A stretch of DNA of 64,000 nucleotides from Polynucleobacter sp. MWH-UH35A (lineage in GTDB: Bacteria; Pseudomonadota; Gammaproteobacteria; Burkholderiales; Burkholderiaceae). This document shows positions 20,436-29,716 of the stretch, one piece after another; within the stretch, counting starts at the first letter, position 1, and each line of letters opens with the position of its first letter. Made by a program: the position numbers and the translations under genes. The notes under the pieces are model-generated. The model worked only from the letters and a program-made list of their open reading frames with translations, did not search any database and was not told where the DNA came from. The stretch is taken from assembly GCF_018687075.1 (NCBI RefSeq), contig NZ_CP061285.1:1798001-1862000 (forward strand). The letters are read 5' to 3'.

Positions 20436-21326
20436 ATGCAGATTAATCTGATTACCGGAATCTCAGGCTCGGGTAAATCAGTGGCCCTGAGAGCCTTCGA
20501 GGATGCAGGCTATGACTGCGTAGATAATCTTCCGGTCTCACTCCTAGAAAACCTCATCTCCACTCTTGAAAAAGAAAATTGCGCACAAGTTGCCGTTGCT
20601 ATAGACGCTCGTCGTGGGCAATCTATTGCCAACCTGCCATCAACTCTCGAGAACTTACGCAAACACCATCAAGTACGGGTAGTTTTCTTAAATGCTGATA
20701 CCAATACTCTGGTGCAACGCTTTTCGGAGACTCGACGACGCCACCCACTATCCAGCAACGCCAAGCAATCTCAATCAGCGACGCTTATTGAAGCAATTGA
20801 TAAAGAGCGTAATTTGCTGGAACCTCTCCGTGCCCAAGCCCACAGCATCGATACTAGCAACCTCCCAGCCCATGCCCTACGCTCGTGGATTCAAGACCTC
20901 CTCAAAGATAAGCCTGTAGGCCTCACCGTTGTTTTTGAATCATTCGGCTTTAAAAAAGGCGTTCCCAGTGAAGCGGACTTGGTATTTGATGTGCGCTGCC
21001 TGCCCAATCCGCACTATGACAAGGTATTAAGGCCTCTCACTGGTAACGACAAACCAGTCAAAGAATTTCTCGAAAAAATTCCTGAGGTGGTAAGCATGGA
21101 AACGGATATCACCCAATTTATTAACAAATGGTTGCCCCATTACATTGCCGATGGTCGTAGCTATTTAACAGTTGCTATTGGCTGCACTGGTGGCCAACAC
21201 CGCTCTGTTTACCTAGTCAATCGTTTGGGTGAACATTTCCGTGCCCAAAAAGACTTTATTGACTTGCAGCTTAGTTTTTTGAATCGCCATCGCGAACTAG
21301 ACTCAATCCCTGCAGCAAAATCTTAA
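20436..21326 (+). CDS. rapZ: RNase adapter / nucleotide-binding protein RapZ
   Basis: RapZ-family proteins have an N-terminal P-loop domain and a C-terminal small-molecule/RNA-binding domain; in E. coli RapZ directs RNase E to the GlmZ sRNA. The 296-residue protein has Walker A GISGSGKS at 8-15. Conserved C-terminal segments include ESFGFKKGVPSEADLVFDVR and AIGCTGGQHRSVY. The gene starts 3 bases after hprK. Its last 56 bases overlap the end of mutY on the other strand. Whether a GlmZ-like target exists here is unknown. Confidence 0.93.
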   Translation: MQINLITGISGSGKSVALRAFEDAGYDCVDNLPVSLLENLISTLEKENCAQVAVAIDARRGQSIANLPSTLENLRKHHQVRVVFLNADTNTLVQRFSETRRRHPLSSNAKQSQSATLIEAIDKERNLLEPLRAQAHSIDTSNLPAHALRSWIQDLLKDKPVGLTVVFESFGFKKGVPSEADLVFDVRCLPNPHYDKVLRPLTGNDKPVKEFLEKIPEVVSMETDITQFINKWLPHYIADGRSYLTVAIGCTGGQHRSVYLVNRLGEHFRAQKDFIDLQLSFLNRHRELDSIPAAKS

Positions 21327-22416
21327 TCGGCTGCGGCAAGCCGTAACGCCCCAACTGGCTCAAGGGCACCCACTTCAGATCTGGACTTATAAAGCTCAAC
21401 TCCCTAGATGAGCTTGTCTGCCAAATCTGCATCCATAAGCGGCGATGCGTAAAGACATGTTTAATTTCCTCAACTTGCCCAATAGATTTATTAGCTTTTA
21501 CAAGTGCTGCAGCCTTTTCGTCTGGTAAGGTTATGGAAAACAACTCTTGAAGACTTAACTCCAATTTCTGCGCAGGTGACACCCTGGGAGTCCAAGACCC
21601 TTCAGGCAAAGACCAAAGCCCACCCCAAATAGCTTTGCTAGGGCGCTTTTGCAAAAGGACAGAATTACCCGCACGCATCAATAACATAGTGCAGTCGAAT
21701 TCAGGCGATTTTGTCTTCTTGGTTTTTTGCGGCAGCAAAAGAACTTGATCGCTTAAATTTGCCTGGCAATCTTTGGCAAACGGGCACTTCTTTTCAGAGC
21801 CCAAACAAACTGGTTTGCGAGAAGTACACCAAGTAGCACCGAAGTCCATCAGCGCCTGTGTGTACACCGGCATATCGGCAGGTTTGTTCGGCAATAAATT
21901 CGTTGCCAATTGCCAAAGCTGATCATTGACAGCCTTATCTTGAATGGCGCCATCAAGCGCGAATAATCGCGCCAAGATCCGTTTGACATTGGCATCTAAT
22001 ATGGGTGCTCGCTCATGAAATGCAAAAGCAGCAATAGCACCTGCAGTTGAGCGACCTATGCCCTTCAGTTGCTCGAGCAAAACAGGGTCGCTGGGAAACT
22101 TGCCCCCAAATTCTGACATCACTTGTTTTGCGCAAGCATGTAGATTTCTGGCGCGAGAGTAATAACCCAAACCAGCCCACTCCGCCAATACCTCATCAAC
22201 GCCTGCAGCAGCTAATTTTTTTACCGTTGGAAAACGTTTCATAAAGCGCGGGTAACGCTCAAGAACCGTAGCCACCTGCGTTTGTTGCAACATGATTTCT
22301 GATACCCAAACTGCATAGGGATCGCGATTATCTTGCCACGGCAAGCCTGAGCGGCCGCTGACACCATGCCAAGCAATCAACCTTGGCGCAAAGGTTTTGC
22401 TTAGCGCTTTTGACAT
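21271..22416 (-). CDS. mutY: A/G-specific adenine glycosylase
   Basis: MutY removes adenine mispaired with 8-oxoguanine. I chose the ATG at 22416 (MSKALSKTFAPRL), giving 381 residues; a longer in-frame start lies inside mutM. Catalytic features are SEIMLQQTQV with the glutamate and the ILDANVKR aspartate. The C-terminal NUDIX-like domain recognises 8-oxoG. The iron-sulfur loop reads C-X6-C-X6-C-X5-C (CTSRKPVC, then LGSEKKC, then PFAKDC), whereas the usual middle spacing is two residues. The 5' end overlaps mutM by 16 bases and the 3' end overlaps rapZ by 56 bases. Confidence 0.94.
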   Translation of the reverse strand: MSKALSKTFAPRLIAWHGVSGRSGLPWQDNRDPYAVWVSEIMLQQTQVATVLERYPRFMKRFPTVKKLAAAGVDEVLAEWAGLGYYSRARNLHACAKQVMSEFGGKFPSDPVLLEQLKGIGRSTAGAIAAFAFHERAPILDANVKRILARLFALDGAIQDKAVNDQLWQLATNLLPNKPADMPVYTQALMDFGATWCTSRKPVCLGSEKKCPFAKDCQANLSDQVLLLPQKTKKTKSPEFDCTMLLMRAGNSVLLQKRPSKAIWGGLWSLPEGSWTPRVSPAQKLELSLQELFSITLPDEKAAALVKANKSIGQVEEIKHVFTHRRLWMQIWQTSSSRELSFISPDLKWVPLSQLGRYGLPQPIKILLQGLSLVRDGDSKN

Positions 22417-23237
22417 TGGGAACAGAAATAGGTGGATCGTTGGCCCTGCACGATCTGGCTGATGGGGGTTCCGCATACTTTGCACGGCAGCCCTTTGCGA
22501 TCATAGACTTTGGTTTGAACCATAAAGTGCCCAGGATCACCATCGCTATTCACAAAATCTTTTAATGAACTACCGCCAGCAGCAATGGCTTTTTTTAGTA
22601 TGGATCTGACGGCCACCGCAAGACGAGAGCATTGTGGCCGAGTGAGCTTACCAGCTGCCTTGGCCGGATGAATGCCTGCCTCAAACAAACTTTCTGAACA
22701 ATAAATATTGCCGACACCAACAACGGCTTGTCCCGCCAAAAGAAACTGTTTAACAGTAATACTGCGTTTACGAGAAGCTCTGTACAAAACTTCGGCGCCC
22801 AACTCACCAGAAAATTCTGGAGAAAATGGCTCTACTCCCAACTTCTGTAGCAGCGAAAATTTTTCTATTGGCCCCTTTGATTTTAGGTGCCACAGGACTG
22901 CGCCAAATTTTCGGGGGTCATGCAAGCGCAAACTCAACTTACCGAACTCCAGCGTAACACGATCATGAGTCTTCAGTGAATCGGAGCCTGGAAGTACACG
23001 TAAGGTACCAGTCATGCCTAAATGAATCAGCAAATAACCTGTGTCCATCTCTAATAAAAGATACTTCCCCCGTCTATTGATGGCATGTACTTTTTGCCCC
23101 GGCAAGATTTTAGAGAGACTTGCGGGCACAGGCCAACGCAAGCGTCCATCAATAATCTTGACGGCACTAACTTTGCGCCCCTCAAGATGGGGAGCAATTC
23201 CTAATCGGGTAACTTCTACTTCTGGGAGTTCAGGCAT
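22401..23237 (-). CDS. mutM: Formamidopyrimidine-DNA glycosylase
   Basis: MutM (Fpg) excises 8-oxoguanine and formamidopyrimidines. The 278-residue protein keeps the N-terminal catalytic proline and glutamates in MPELPEVEVTRLG (P2, E3 after Met removal numbering). It also has the helix-two-turn-helix region VGVGNIYCSESLFEAGIHP and the C-terminal zinc finger CKVCG and CSQCQ. It sits next to mutY, so both arms of the GO repair system are probably coexpressed. The start is 35 bases from the divergent TPR-LolB gene. Confidence 0.96.
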   Translation of the reverse strand: MPELPEVEVTRLGIAPHLEGRKVSAVKIIDGRLRWPVPASLSKILPGQKVHAINRRGKYLLLEMDTGYLLIHLGMTGTLRVLPGSDSLKTHDRVTLEFGKLSLRLHDPRKFGAVLWHLKSKGPIEKFSLLQKLGVEPFSPEFSGELGAEVLYRASRKRSITVKQFLLAGQAVVGVGNIYCSESLFEAGIHPAKAAGKLTRPQCSRLAVAVRSILKKAIAAGGSSLKDFVNSDGDPGHFMVQTKVYDRKGLPCKVCGTPISQIVQGQRSTYFCSQCQKR

Positions 23238-23272
23238 AAATGGATTGTAGATTCGCGGATTAGAATGTGCTT

Positions 23273-24760
23273 ATGAGTAAATTCAGACTAAAACCTTTAT
23301 TACAGGGTTTATTCCTGGCAGCTTTAGCTGGTGGAGTGTTTTCATCAGCCCATGCGCAACCGCAGCCAAACGGCTTACAAACCGGTGAAGCCGTATTTGA
23401 AGTACTAGCTTCCGAAATCGCCCTTCAGCGGGGTGAGGCCGGCTTGGCTTACAACACCTATTTAGAAATGGCGCGCCAATACAAAGATCCCAGATTGGCT
23501 CAAAGGGCGATGGAAATTGCTATTGCGGGCGGTTCTCCAGATCTAGCGATGCAAGCCGCAAAGACCTGGGATGAGCTCTCTCCAGCGGCAGATTCCAAGC
23601 CCAAAGAAGTCTTGGTGACCCTACTCATTCTAAGCAACCGTTGGACAGATGCTGTCAAGCCTGCCATCGCTTTATTACGTCAACAGACCCCGGCAAAACA
23701 AGAAAACACACTGTTGCAATTGCAAGCATTGCTTGCGAAAGCAAAAGATGAGTCTGAGGCCTTACGCGCTTTTTATGAAATCGCATCTACAGTCAAGATT
23801 CCACCGAAAGATCCTGGCCTGCTTTATACCTATGCCATGTCCGCTGAAAAGGTTGGTCGTATTGATGTTATGGAAAAAACACTGCGTGATATTTTGCGCA
23901 AGAATCCCAATGATGTGAATTCGCTTAATGCGCTGGGCTACTCCTTAGCTGATCGAAATGTCAATTTGCCTGAGGCCTATGCTCTTATTAGCAAAGCGCA
24001 CCAACTCTCACCAAAAGATAGTTTTATTTTAGATAGCTTGGGGTGGGTGAACTTTCGTCTTGGTAAAAATGCACTTGCTTTAGAACAACTACAACAAGCA
24101 TTTGCTATGAAACCAGAAGCGGATATTGCAGCCCACACTGGTGAAGTGTTATGGGTCATGAATCGCCATGCTGAAGCAGAAGAGATGTGGCGCCAAGGAC
24201 AAAAATTGGATGCCAACAATCCAACACTAAAGGAAACTCTTAAACGTTTTAAACCCGACTGGACTAGAGATGATCAAGCAGCCAAAGGCTCATGGGATGG
24301 GCGCTTTGCCGTCAAAGTCATTGGTCTAACGGAATCGCAGAACCAAGGCGGCTCTGGTGGCTTTACCTTAACCCAAGAGGCATTAAAAGATGTGCTGGAA
24401 ATTCGTAATCCCATGGGTGGGTCGATTGCAAAAATTACGATTACTCCTGGTGAAGCTACGCTCGAAAGTGATGGCAAGGTCGTTACCGAAGTGGATGCAG
24501 ATACCCTAGTACAAAACACCTTGGGCCTACCACTGCCTGCTCGAGGTTTATCGAATTGGTTAAGAGGTGAAGTGCGCCCCGGCAGTGAGGCAAGTATTGA
24601 TAGAAACTCCAAAGGGCAGGTAAGTAAAATTAGTCAAGATGGCTGGGACTTGGTATATACATGGAGTAATACCAATCGACTTGAAAAACTCATCATGACA
24701 CGCAGCTCAAACATCGGCTCGATTGATATTCGTCTAGTGTTTGATCGTCCAAATGATTAA
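23273..24760 (+). CDS. TPR-repeat protein fused to a LolB-like domain
   Basis: The ATG at 23273 (MSKFRLKPLLQ) is preferred to an in-frame GTG two codons earlier, giving 495 residues. A signal peptide ends near SSAHA|QPQPNG with no cysteine at or near the cut, so it is not a typical lipoprotein. Residues ~45-325 are TPR-like helical repeats (NSLNALGYSLADRNVN; LDSLGWVNFRLGK). From about residue 340 the sequence matches LolB: SWDGRFAVKV, LEIRNPMGGSIAKI, TPGEATLESDGK, LGLPLPARGLSNWLRGEV, and DGWDLVYTW. LolB is the outer-membrane receptor that inserts lipoproteins. In related genera the TPR gene and lolB are separate and stand before ispE, so position supports a fusion. Function of the unlipidated form is inferred. 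Confidence 0.85.
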   Translation: MSKFRLKPLLQGLFLAALAGGVFSSAHAQPQPNGLQTGEAVFEVLASEIALQRGEAGLAYNTYLEMARQYKDPRLAQRAMEIAIAGGSPDLAMQAAKTWDELSPAADSKPKEVLVTLLILSNRWTDAVKPAIALLRQQTPAKQENTLLQLQALLAKAKDESEALRAFYEIASTVKIPPKDPGLLYTYAMSAEKVGRIDVMEKTLRDILRKNPNDVNSLNALGYSLADRNVNLPEAYALISKAHQLSPKDSFILDSLGWVNFRLGKNALALEQLQQAFAMKPEADIAAHTGEVLWVMNRHAEAEEMWRQGQKLDANNPTLKETLKRFKPDWTRDDQAAKGSWDGRFAVKVIGLTESQNQGGSGGFTLTQEALKDVLEIRNPMGGSIAKITITPGEATLESDGKVVTEVDADTLVQNTLGLPLPARGLSNWLRGEVRPGSEASIDRNSKGQVSKISQDGWDLVYTWSNTNRLEKLIMTRSSNIGSIDIRLVFDRPND

Positions 24761-24774
24761 GCGAAACAGCAATT

Positions 24775-25650
24775 GTGAGCATTGATTATTTAACGCTTCG
24801 CTCTCCGGCTAAGCTCAATCTTTTTTTGCATATCGTTGGACGTAGAGCGGATGGCTATCACCTACTGCAATCTGTTTTTCAATTGATTGATTGGTGTGAC
24901 ACACTCCGCTTAAAAAGAATTCCTGAAAATGAAGTGCACCGAGTAAATCCCATTCCTGGAGTTGCGCCCGAACAAGATTTGGTGGTCCGTGCCGCACACT
25001 TACTTAAAGAATTTTGCAAGATTACTGCTGGTGTTGAAATCGATCTTCAAAAAGAAATCCCGATGGGTGCAGGTATGGGAGGCGGCTCTTCAGATGCAGC
25101 ATCCACTTTAATTGGACTGAATGCCCTCTGGAATCTCAACCTACCCAAACAAACGCTCTGCGAGCTAGGTTTACAACTAGGAGCCGATGTCCCATTTTTC
25201 ATTTTTGGCCAAAATGCCTTTGTTGAGGGAATCGGCGAAAAAATTCAAGAAATTGCCCTCGAAACCCCTGATTTTTTAGTCATATTCCCAGGCCAGAGCA
25301 TTGCCACCGCTAGTATTTTTCAAGACCCGGAATTGACCCGAGATCATGCTCAGATTACAATTGATGGCTTTCTTGCATCGCCATCGCTATATCAATCAAA
25401 TGATTGTCAGGCCGTTGCGATGCGGATTTGCCCAGAAGTGAAGCAAGCTTTGGATTGGATTACCCAGGCAGTATCGGGCTCACAGCCCCGAATGTCTGGT
25501 TCTGGAAGTAGCGTTTTTGCTGTCTTAGACCCTAAGACTGACACCGCAAAACTAGAAAATCTTCTTCAAAATCTTCCTAAAGGGTGGGTAGGTCGGGTTG
25601 TTCGGGGGCTAAATAAAAATCCCGCTTACAATTTGATTTCTTCAGATTGA
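24775..25650 (+). CDS. ispE: 4-diphosphocytidyl-2-C-methyl-D-erythritol kinase
   Basis: IspE phosphorylates CDP-ME in the MEP route to isoprenoid precursors. The 291-residue protein starts at a GTG (24775; MSIDYLTLRSPAKLNLFLHI), since no ATG suits the conserved PAKLNLFL start. The GHMP kinase ATP motif PMGAGMGGGSSDAAS is near residue 98, and the C-terminal motif MSGSGSSVFAV near 240. It is 14 bases after the TPR-LolB gene and 5 bases before tRNA-Gln, so the tRNA is probably cotranscribed or reads from a promoter inside ispE. Confidence 0.95.
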   Translation: MSIDYLTLRSPAKLNLFLHIVGRRADGYHLLQSVFQLIDWCDTLRLKRIPENEVHRVNPIPGVAPEQDLVVRAAHLLKEFCKITAGVEIDLQKEIPMGAGMGGGSSDAASTLIGLNALWNLNLPKQTLCELGLQLGADVPFFIFGQNAFVEGIGEKIQEIALETPDFLVIFPGQSIATASIFQDPELTRDHAQITIDGFLASPSLYQSNDCQAVAMRICPEVKQALDWITQAVSGSQPRMSGSGSSVFAVLDPKTDTAKLENLLQNLPKGWVGRVVRGLNKNPAYNLISSD

Positions 25651-25655
25651 CCTGT

Positions 25656-25732
25656 AGGGGAATCGCCAAGCTGGTTAAGGCACTGGATTTTGATTCCAGC
25701 ATGCGAAGGTTCGAATCCTTCTTCCCCTGCCA
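25656..25732 (+). tRNA. tRNA-Gln (anticodon TTG)
   Basis: The 77-base sequence folds as a tRNA. The acceptor AGGGGAA pairs with TTCCCCT at 722-728 of the same kilobase. The anticodon stem CTGGA/TCCAG encloses the loop TTTTGAT with anticodon TTG at 25690-25692. The T arm is AAGGTTCGAATCCTT, and CCA is encoded in the DNA at 25730-25732. It reads CAA codons. The ispE / tRNA-Gln / prs order is typical of Burkholderiales. Confidence 0.97.
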
Positions 25733-25786
25733 AAGACTGTAGAAACGATAAAGATAACCTTTTGACCCCACAAAACCCTTAAGACT

Positions 25787-26752
25787 ATGTCCCCCATAAA
25801 CGCAGATTTATTGACTCTTTTCACAGGCAACGCAAATCCCGTTTTGGCGCAGGCTGTAGCCAAAGAACTCAACCTCCCAATGGGGAAAGCCTTTGTTGGC
25901 CGATTCTCCGATGGCGAGATTCAAGTAGAAATTCAAGAAAATGTCCGCGGCAAGAATGTCGTAGTGATCCAATCAACCTGTGCGCCTACTAACGACAGCT
26001 TGATGGAGCTCATGATCATGATTGACGCCCTGAAGCGCGCATCTGCAAGCCGTATCACTGCCGTGATTCCTTACTTCGGGTATGCCCGTCAAGACCGTCG
26101 CCCACGCTCAGCGCGTGTTGCGATCTCCGCTCGCATTGTGGCCAATATGCTGCAGTCCGTCGCGGGCATCGAGCGTGTTCTGACGATGGACCTACATGCC
26201 GATCAAATTCAGGGCTTCTTTGATATTCCGGTAGACAACATCTATGCCTCCCCAGTCCTTTTGGCTGACCTGGAAGCACAAAAAACCAAAAAAGATCTCA
26301 TCATTGTTTCGCCAGACATTGGCGGCGTAGTCCGCGCCCGCGCGATGGCCAAACAATTAGGCACCGATTTGGCGATTATTGATAAACGTCGTCCTAAGGC
26401 CAATGTATCTGAAGTCATGCACCTTATTGGCGAAGTAGAAGGTCGCCATTGCGTCATCATGGATGACATCATTGATACCGGTGGAACCCTCTGTAAAGCC
26501 GCTGAAGCGCTTAAAGAGCGTGGCGCTAAGGGTGTTACCGCCTACTGTACTCACGCCGTTCTATCAGGCGGTGCTGTAGCCCGAATTGCCGCCTCCGAAT
26601 TAGATGAATTGGTTGTTACCGACACCATCCCTCTAACCCCAGAGGCGATGAAAGTATCCAAAATACGCCAATTGAGCGTTGCCCCCATCCTTGCTGAAAC
26701 CCTTTCCCGCATTAGTAAAGGTGATTCAGTCATGTCGATGTTTGCTGAATAA
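25787..26752 (+). CDS. prs: Ribose-phosphate pyrophosphokinase
   Basis: Prs makes PRPP from ribose 5-phosphate and ATP for nucleotide, histidine and tryptophan synthesis. The 321-residue protein has the ATP loop [19 protein letters not shown] near residue 95, the flexible catalytic loop [13 protein letters not shown] near 198, and the PRPP-binding motif [17 protein letters not shown] near 222. The start at 25787 opens [20 protein letters not shown], as in class I enzymes. It lies 54 bases after tRNA-Gln. Confidence 0.98.
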   Translation: MSPINADLLTLFTGNANPVLAQAVAKELNLPMGKAFVGRFSDGEIQVEIQENVRGKNVVVIQSTCAPTNDSLMELMIMIDALKRASASRITAVIPYFGYARQDRRPRSARVAISARIVANMLQSVAGIERVLTMDLHADQIQGFFDIPVDNIYASPVLLADLEAQKTKKDLIIVSPDIGGVVRARAMAKQLGTDLAIIDKRRPKANVSEVMHLIGEVEGRHCVIMDDIIDTGGTLCKAAEALKERGAKGVTAYCTHAVLSGGAVARIAASELDELVVTDTIPLTPEAMKVSKIRQLSVAPILAETLSRISKGDSVMSMFAE

Positions 26753-26826
26753 GCCAAAAATCCCTGTTTTACCCCGGTTTTTGGCAGTTTTGAGCCTTTT
26801 GTAGGCAAAAACATCCTTTCCCACGA

Positions 26827-26832
26827 TATAAT
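26827..26832 (+). promoter_or_regulatory. Candidate -10 element upstream of rplY
   Basis: A perfect TATAAT lies 57 bases before the rplY start in the 136-base gap after prs. No good -35 box is found at 16-18 bases upstream, so this is only a candidate promoter. Confidence 0.35.
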
Positions 26833-26888
26833 CGAAGGCTTTTCTGTTTGGTCGCGAACGGAAATTAACCTTAACTAGGGAATTCATC

Positions 26889-27533
26889 ATGAAAGTTGTA
26901 GCCTTTGAAAGAAGCGTACAGGGAACGGGTGCGAGCCGCCGTCTGCGCAATTCCGGAAAAACTCCGGGAATCGTTTACGGTAGTAAAGATCCAGCCTTGG
27001 TCATCGAGTTAGACCATAACGCGTTATTCCATGCTCTCCGCAAGGAAGCATTTCACTCATCTATTTTGGATTTGGAAATTGGTGGCAAGACACAAAAAGT
27101 GTTGTTGCGCGATTACCAAATGCATCCATTTAAGCCATTGGTATTGCACATTGACTTCCAACGCGTATCCGCGACTGAGAAAGTTCATATGCGCGTTCCA
27201 TTGCACTTCACAAACGCTGACACTTCAGCAGCTGTGAAATTGCAAGGCGCAGTAATCAGCCACATCATGACTGAACTCGAAGTATCTTGCTTACCAGCAG
27301 ACTTGCCAGAGTTCATCGAAGTGGACTTAGCGAAGATTGAAGTTGGTCACGGTATTCATGCTAAAGACATCGCATTGCCAAAAGGCGTTACCTTGGTATT
27401 GCATGTTGAGCAAGAGAACCCAGTGCTTGCAAACGCACGTATCCCAGCAGTTAAGGCTGCTGAGCCTACAGATGCGCCTGCTGCACCAGCTGCCGCTGCC
27501 CCTGCAGCTGAAGCACCAAAGGATAAAGCTTAA
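26889..27533 (+). CDS. rplY: 50S ribosomal protein L25 (CTC form)
   Basis: L25 binds 5S rRNA. The 214-residue protein is the longer general-stress/CTC form. The N-terminal L25 domain starts [20 protein letters not shown], and the C-terminal TL5-like beta domain runs from about residue 95. It ends in an Ala/Pro-rich tail (about residues 190-214) that is likely disordered. A terminator follows at 27560, separating it from pth. Confidence 0.96.
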   Translation: MKVVAFERSVQGTGASRRLRNSGKTPGIVYGSKDPALVIELDHNALFHALRKEAFHSSILDLEIGGKTQKVLLRDYQMHPFKPLVLHIDFQRVSATEKVHMRVPLHFTNADTSAAVKLQGAVISHIMTELEVSCLPADLPEFIEVDLAKIEVGHGIHAKDIALPKGVTLVLHVEQENPVLANARIPAVKAAEPTDAPAAPAAAAPAAEAPKDKA

Positions 27534-27559
27534 TTTATTAGCTAAATCGCTTGTACTAG

Positions 27560-27587
27560 AAGGCCTGCGCAAGCGGGCCTTTTTTAT
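27560..27587 (+). terminator. Rho-independent terminator after rplY
   Basis: The sequence AAGGCCTGC, a GCAA-type loop region, then GCGGGCCTT forms a GC-rich stem with one mismatch and is followed by a run of six T. It begins 27 bases after the rplY stop. Confidence 0.8.
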
Positions 27588-27644
27588 TGCACCAAGCTTT
27601 CATTCTTTTTTGGCGAAATACTTTTATATCTTTAAACTCTCAAC

Positions 27645-28235
27645 ATGACTAAATTAATTGTTGGCCTAGGCAACCCCGGGGATGAACACGAAGAAGATCG
27701 ACACAATGCAGGCTTCTGGTTTGTCGACGCCCTAGCAAAACAATTAAGCGTACGTTTTGAATCAGAAAAACGCTTTCATGGAAAAGTAGCGAAAGCTAAA
27801 TGGGAAGGCGAAGATCTTTACCTTCTAAAACCAAGCACCTATATGAACCTGAGCGGTCAAGCTGTTGGTGCGCTATGTCGCTTTCACAAGATTGCACCTG
27901 CAGATATTCTGGTGGTGCAAGATGAGCTCGACCTCAAGCCCGGCACTGCTCGCTTAAAACTTGGTGGGGGTACTGGTGGCCACAATGGCCTCAAAGATAT
28001 TCAGGCACATTTAAGCACACCAGATTATTGGCGTTTGCGCCTGGGCATTGGTCACCCCAGAGACTTAGCGGGCGATGGCCGCCCAATGGATGTTGCTGAT
28101 TATGTTTTACGTAGGCCGCAACTAGCCGAACAGAAACTCATTCATGCCAGCATTGAAAATGGCTTGCAGATTTTGTCGCTCTTTTTAAAAGGGGATACCC
28201 AAACCGCCATGATGGAGCTGCACTCTAAGGGCTAA
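27645..28235 (+). CDS. pth: Peptidyl-tRNA hydrolase
   Basis: Pth recycles peptidyl-tRNA released from stalled ribosomes. The 196-residue protein starts MTKLIVGLGNPGDEHEEDRHNAGF, which holds the substrate-binding asparagine and catalytic histidine (H21). STYMNLSGQAV near residue 66 and GGGTGGHNGLKDI near 106 are further family motifs. It is convergent with the ferredoxin gene after 9 bases. Confidence 0.96.
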   Translation: MTKLIVGLGNPGDEHEEDRHNAGFWFVDALAKQLSVRFESEKRFHGKVAKAKWEGEDLYLLKPSTYMNLSGQAVGALCRFHKIAPADILVVQDELDLKPGTARLKLGGGTGGHNGLKDIQAHLSTPDYWRLRLGIGHPRDLAGDGRPMDVADYVLRRPQLAEQKLIHASIENGLQILSLFLKGDTQTAMMELHSKG

Positions 28236-28244
28236 GCTGCTCAG

Positions 28245-28514
<270 letters not shown>

Positions 28515-28534
28515 TTACTCGCCGCCCTCATTCT

Positions 28535-29032
28535 TCACTCTTTGTTATGAGCACCAGAGGCAATTTTTTTGACCAACCATTTTTCCACTGATGGGAAAAC
28601 AAACTTGCTCACATCACCGCCCATGGAGGCAATCTCACGCACAAAAGTGCCAGAAATAAATTGATATTGATCGGACGGAGTTAAAAACAAGGTTTCGACA
28701 TCCGGTAATAGATAACGATTCATACCAGCCATCTGGAACTCATACTCAAAGTCGGATACAGCGCGCAGACCCCGCACAATTACGCGCGCATTATGCTCAC
28801 GAGCAAAATCTTTCAATAAGCCTGTAAAACCAACGACTTTGACATTGGGATAGTGGCCAAGAACTTCCTTAGCGATATCAATTCGCTCTTCCAAAGTAAA
28901 GAATGGGCGTTTGCTACGGCTATCTGCAACACCCACAATCAGCTCTTTAAAAATGCTTGATGCGCGACGTACCAAATCCTCGTGACCACGAGTAAATGGA
29001 TCAAATGTTCCTGGATATACGGCAACTGTCAT
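28535..29032 (-). CDS. coaD: Phosphopantetheine adenylyltransferase
   Basis: CoaD converts 4'-phosphopantetheine and ATP to dephospho-CoA. The 165-residue protein has the nucleotidyltransferase motif [19 protein letters not shown] (T/HxGH at residues 15-18), the R-rich [21 protein letters not shown], and the C-terminal [20 protein letters not shown]. It sits between rsmD and the ferredoxin on the same strand, a common rsmD-coaD pair. Confidence 0.97.
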   Translation of the reverse strand: MTVAVYPGTFDPFTRGHEDLVRRASSIFKELIVGVADSRSKRPFFTLEERIDIAKEVLGHYPNVKVVGFTGLLKDFAREHNARVIVRGLRAVSDFEYEFQMAGMNRYLLPDVETLFLTPSDQYQFISGTFVREIASMGGDVSKFVFPSVEKWLVKKIASGAHNKE

Positions 29033-29068
29033 AAGGTTCCTAAGGCTTTATCGGCTACAGGCAAGAGT

Positions 29069-29716
29069 TTAGCCTCTTCCACTACGAAATAGACAAGCTT
29101 TTACCTGTCCAGCCTCTAAGTATTTTCCACAATGCCAGCCTGGTAATAGAGCCTCTACCTCCTCACGGGAGCGGCTTGAGGGAAACTCCACATAAATACC
29201 GCCACCTCCAGAGTCATCGCACACCCTAGCAGCTTCAATGACCGAGCGATCCAATAAGCTTGAATCTTGAAATGGTGGATCAACAAAAATAAGATTGCTG
29301 GAACGATCTGACTGCTGCTTCAGAAATTCAAGGCTATCTCGCTGCAAAATTTCTACAACCCCATTTGCGGGGGATGACTGCAATAAAGCAAAGTTTGCAC
29401 TTAAATTTGCACAACCTTTTTTATCCTTTTCGAGCAATATCACCAATGCAGCACCTCTTGAGGCGGCCTCAAAACCTAAAGCACCCGTACCCGCAAAAAG
29501 ATCCAAACAGCGCAAGCCCGTTAAATCTTGTCCCAACCAATTAAAGAGGGTTTCACGAATACGATCAGTTGTAGGTCGCAAACCTGGAAGATCTAGAACC
29601 GTTAACAAACGGCTTCTCCAGTTACCCCCAATAATGCGAACCCTCTTTGGCGGCTCAGTTTTGAGAGATTTAGTTGCTTTTTTGGGCTTATTTATTTTTT
29701 GCTCCCAATACAACAA
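29069..29716 (-). CDS. rsmD: 16S rRNA (guanine(966)-N(2))-methyltransferase
   Basis: RsmD methylates G966 of 16S rRNA. The 215-residue protein has the start-of-fold motif RVRIIGGNWRSR near residue 25, the SAM motif CLDLFAGTGALGFEAASRGA near 71, and the catalytic NLIFVDPPF near 134. The start at 29716 lies 29 bases inside the preceding M16 peptidase gene and gives a basic 24-residue lead; no later start gives the full fold, so I kept it. Confidence 0.93.
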   Translation of the reverse strand: MLYWEQKINKPKKATKSLKTEPPKRVRIIGGNWRSRLLTVLDLPGLRPTTDRIRETLFNWLGQDLTGLRCLDLFAGTGALGFEAASRGAALVILLEKDKKGCANLSANFALLQSSPANGVVEILQRDSLEFLKQQSDRSSNLIFVDPPFQDSSLLDRSVIEAARVCDDSGGGGIYVEFPSSRSREEVEALLPGWHCGKYLEAGQVKACLFRSGRG

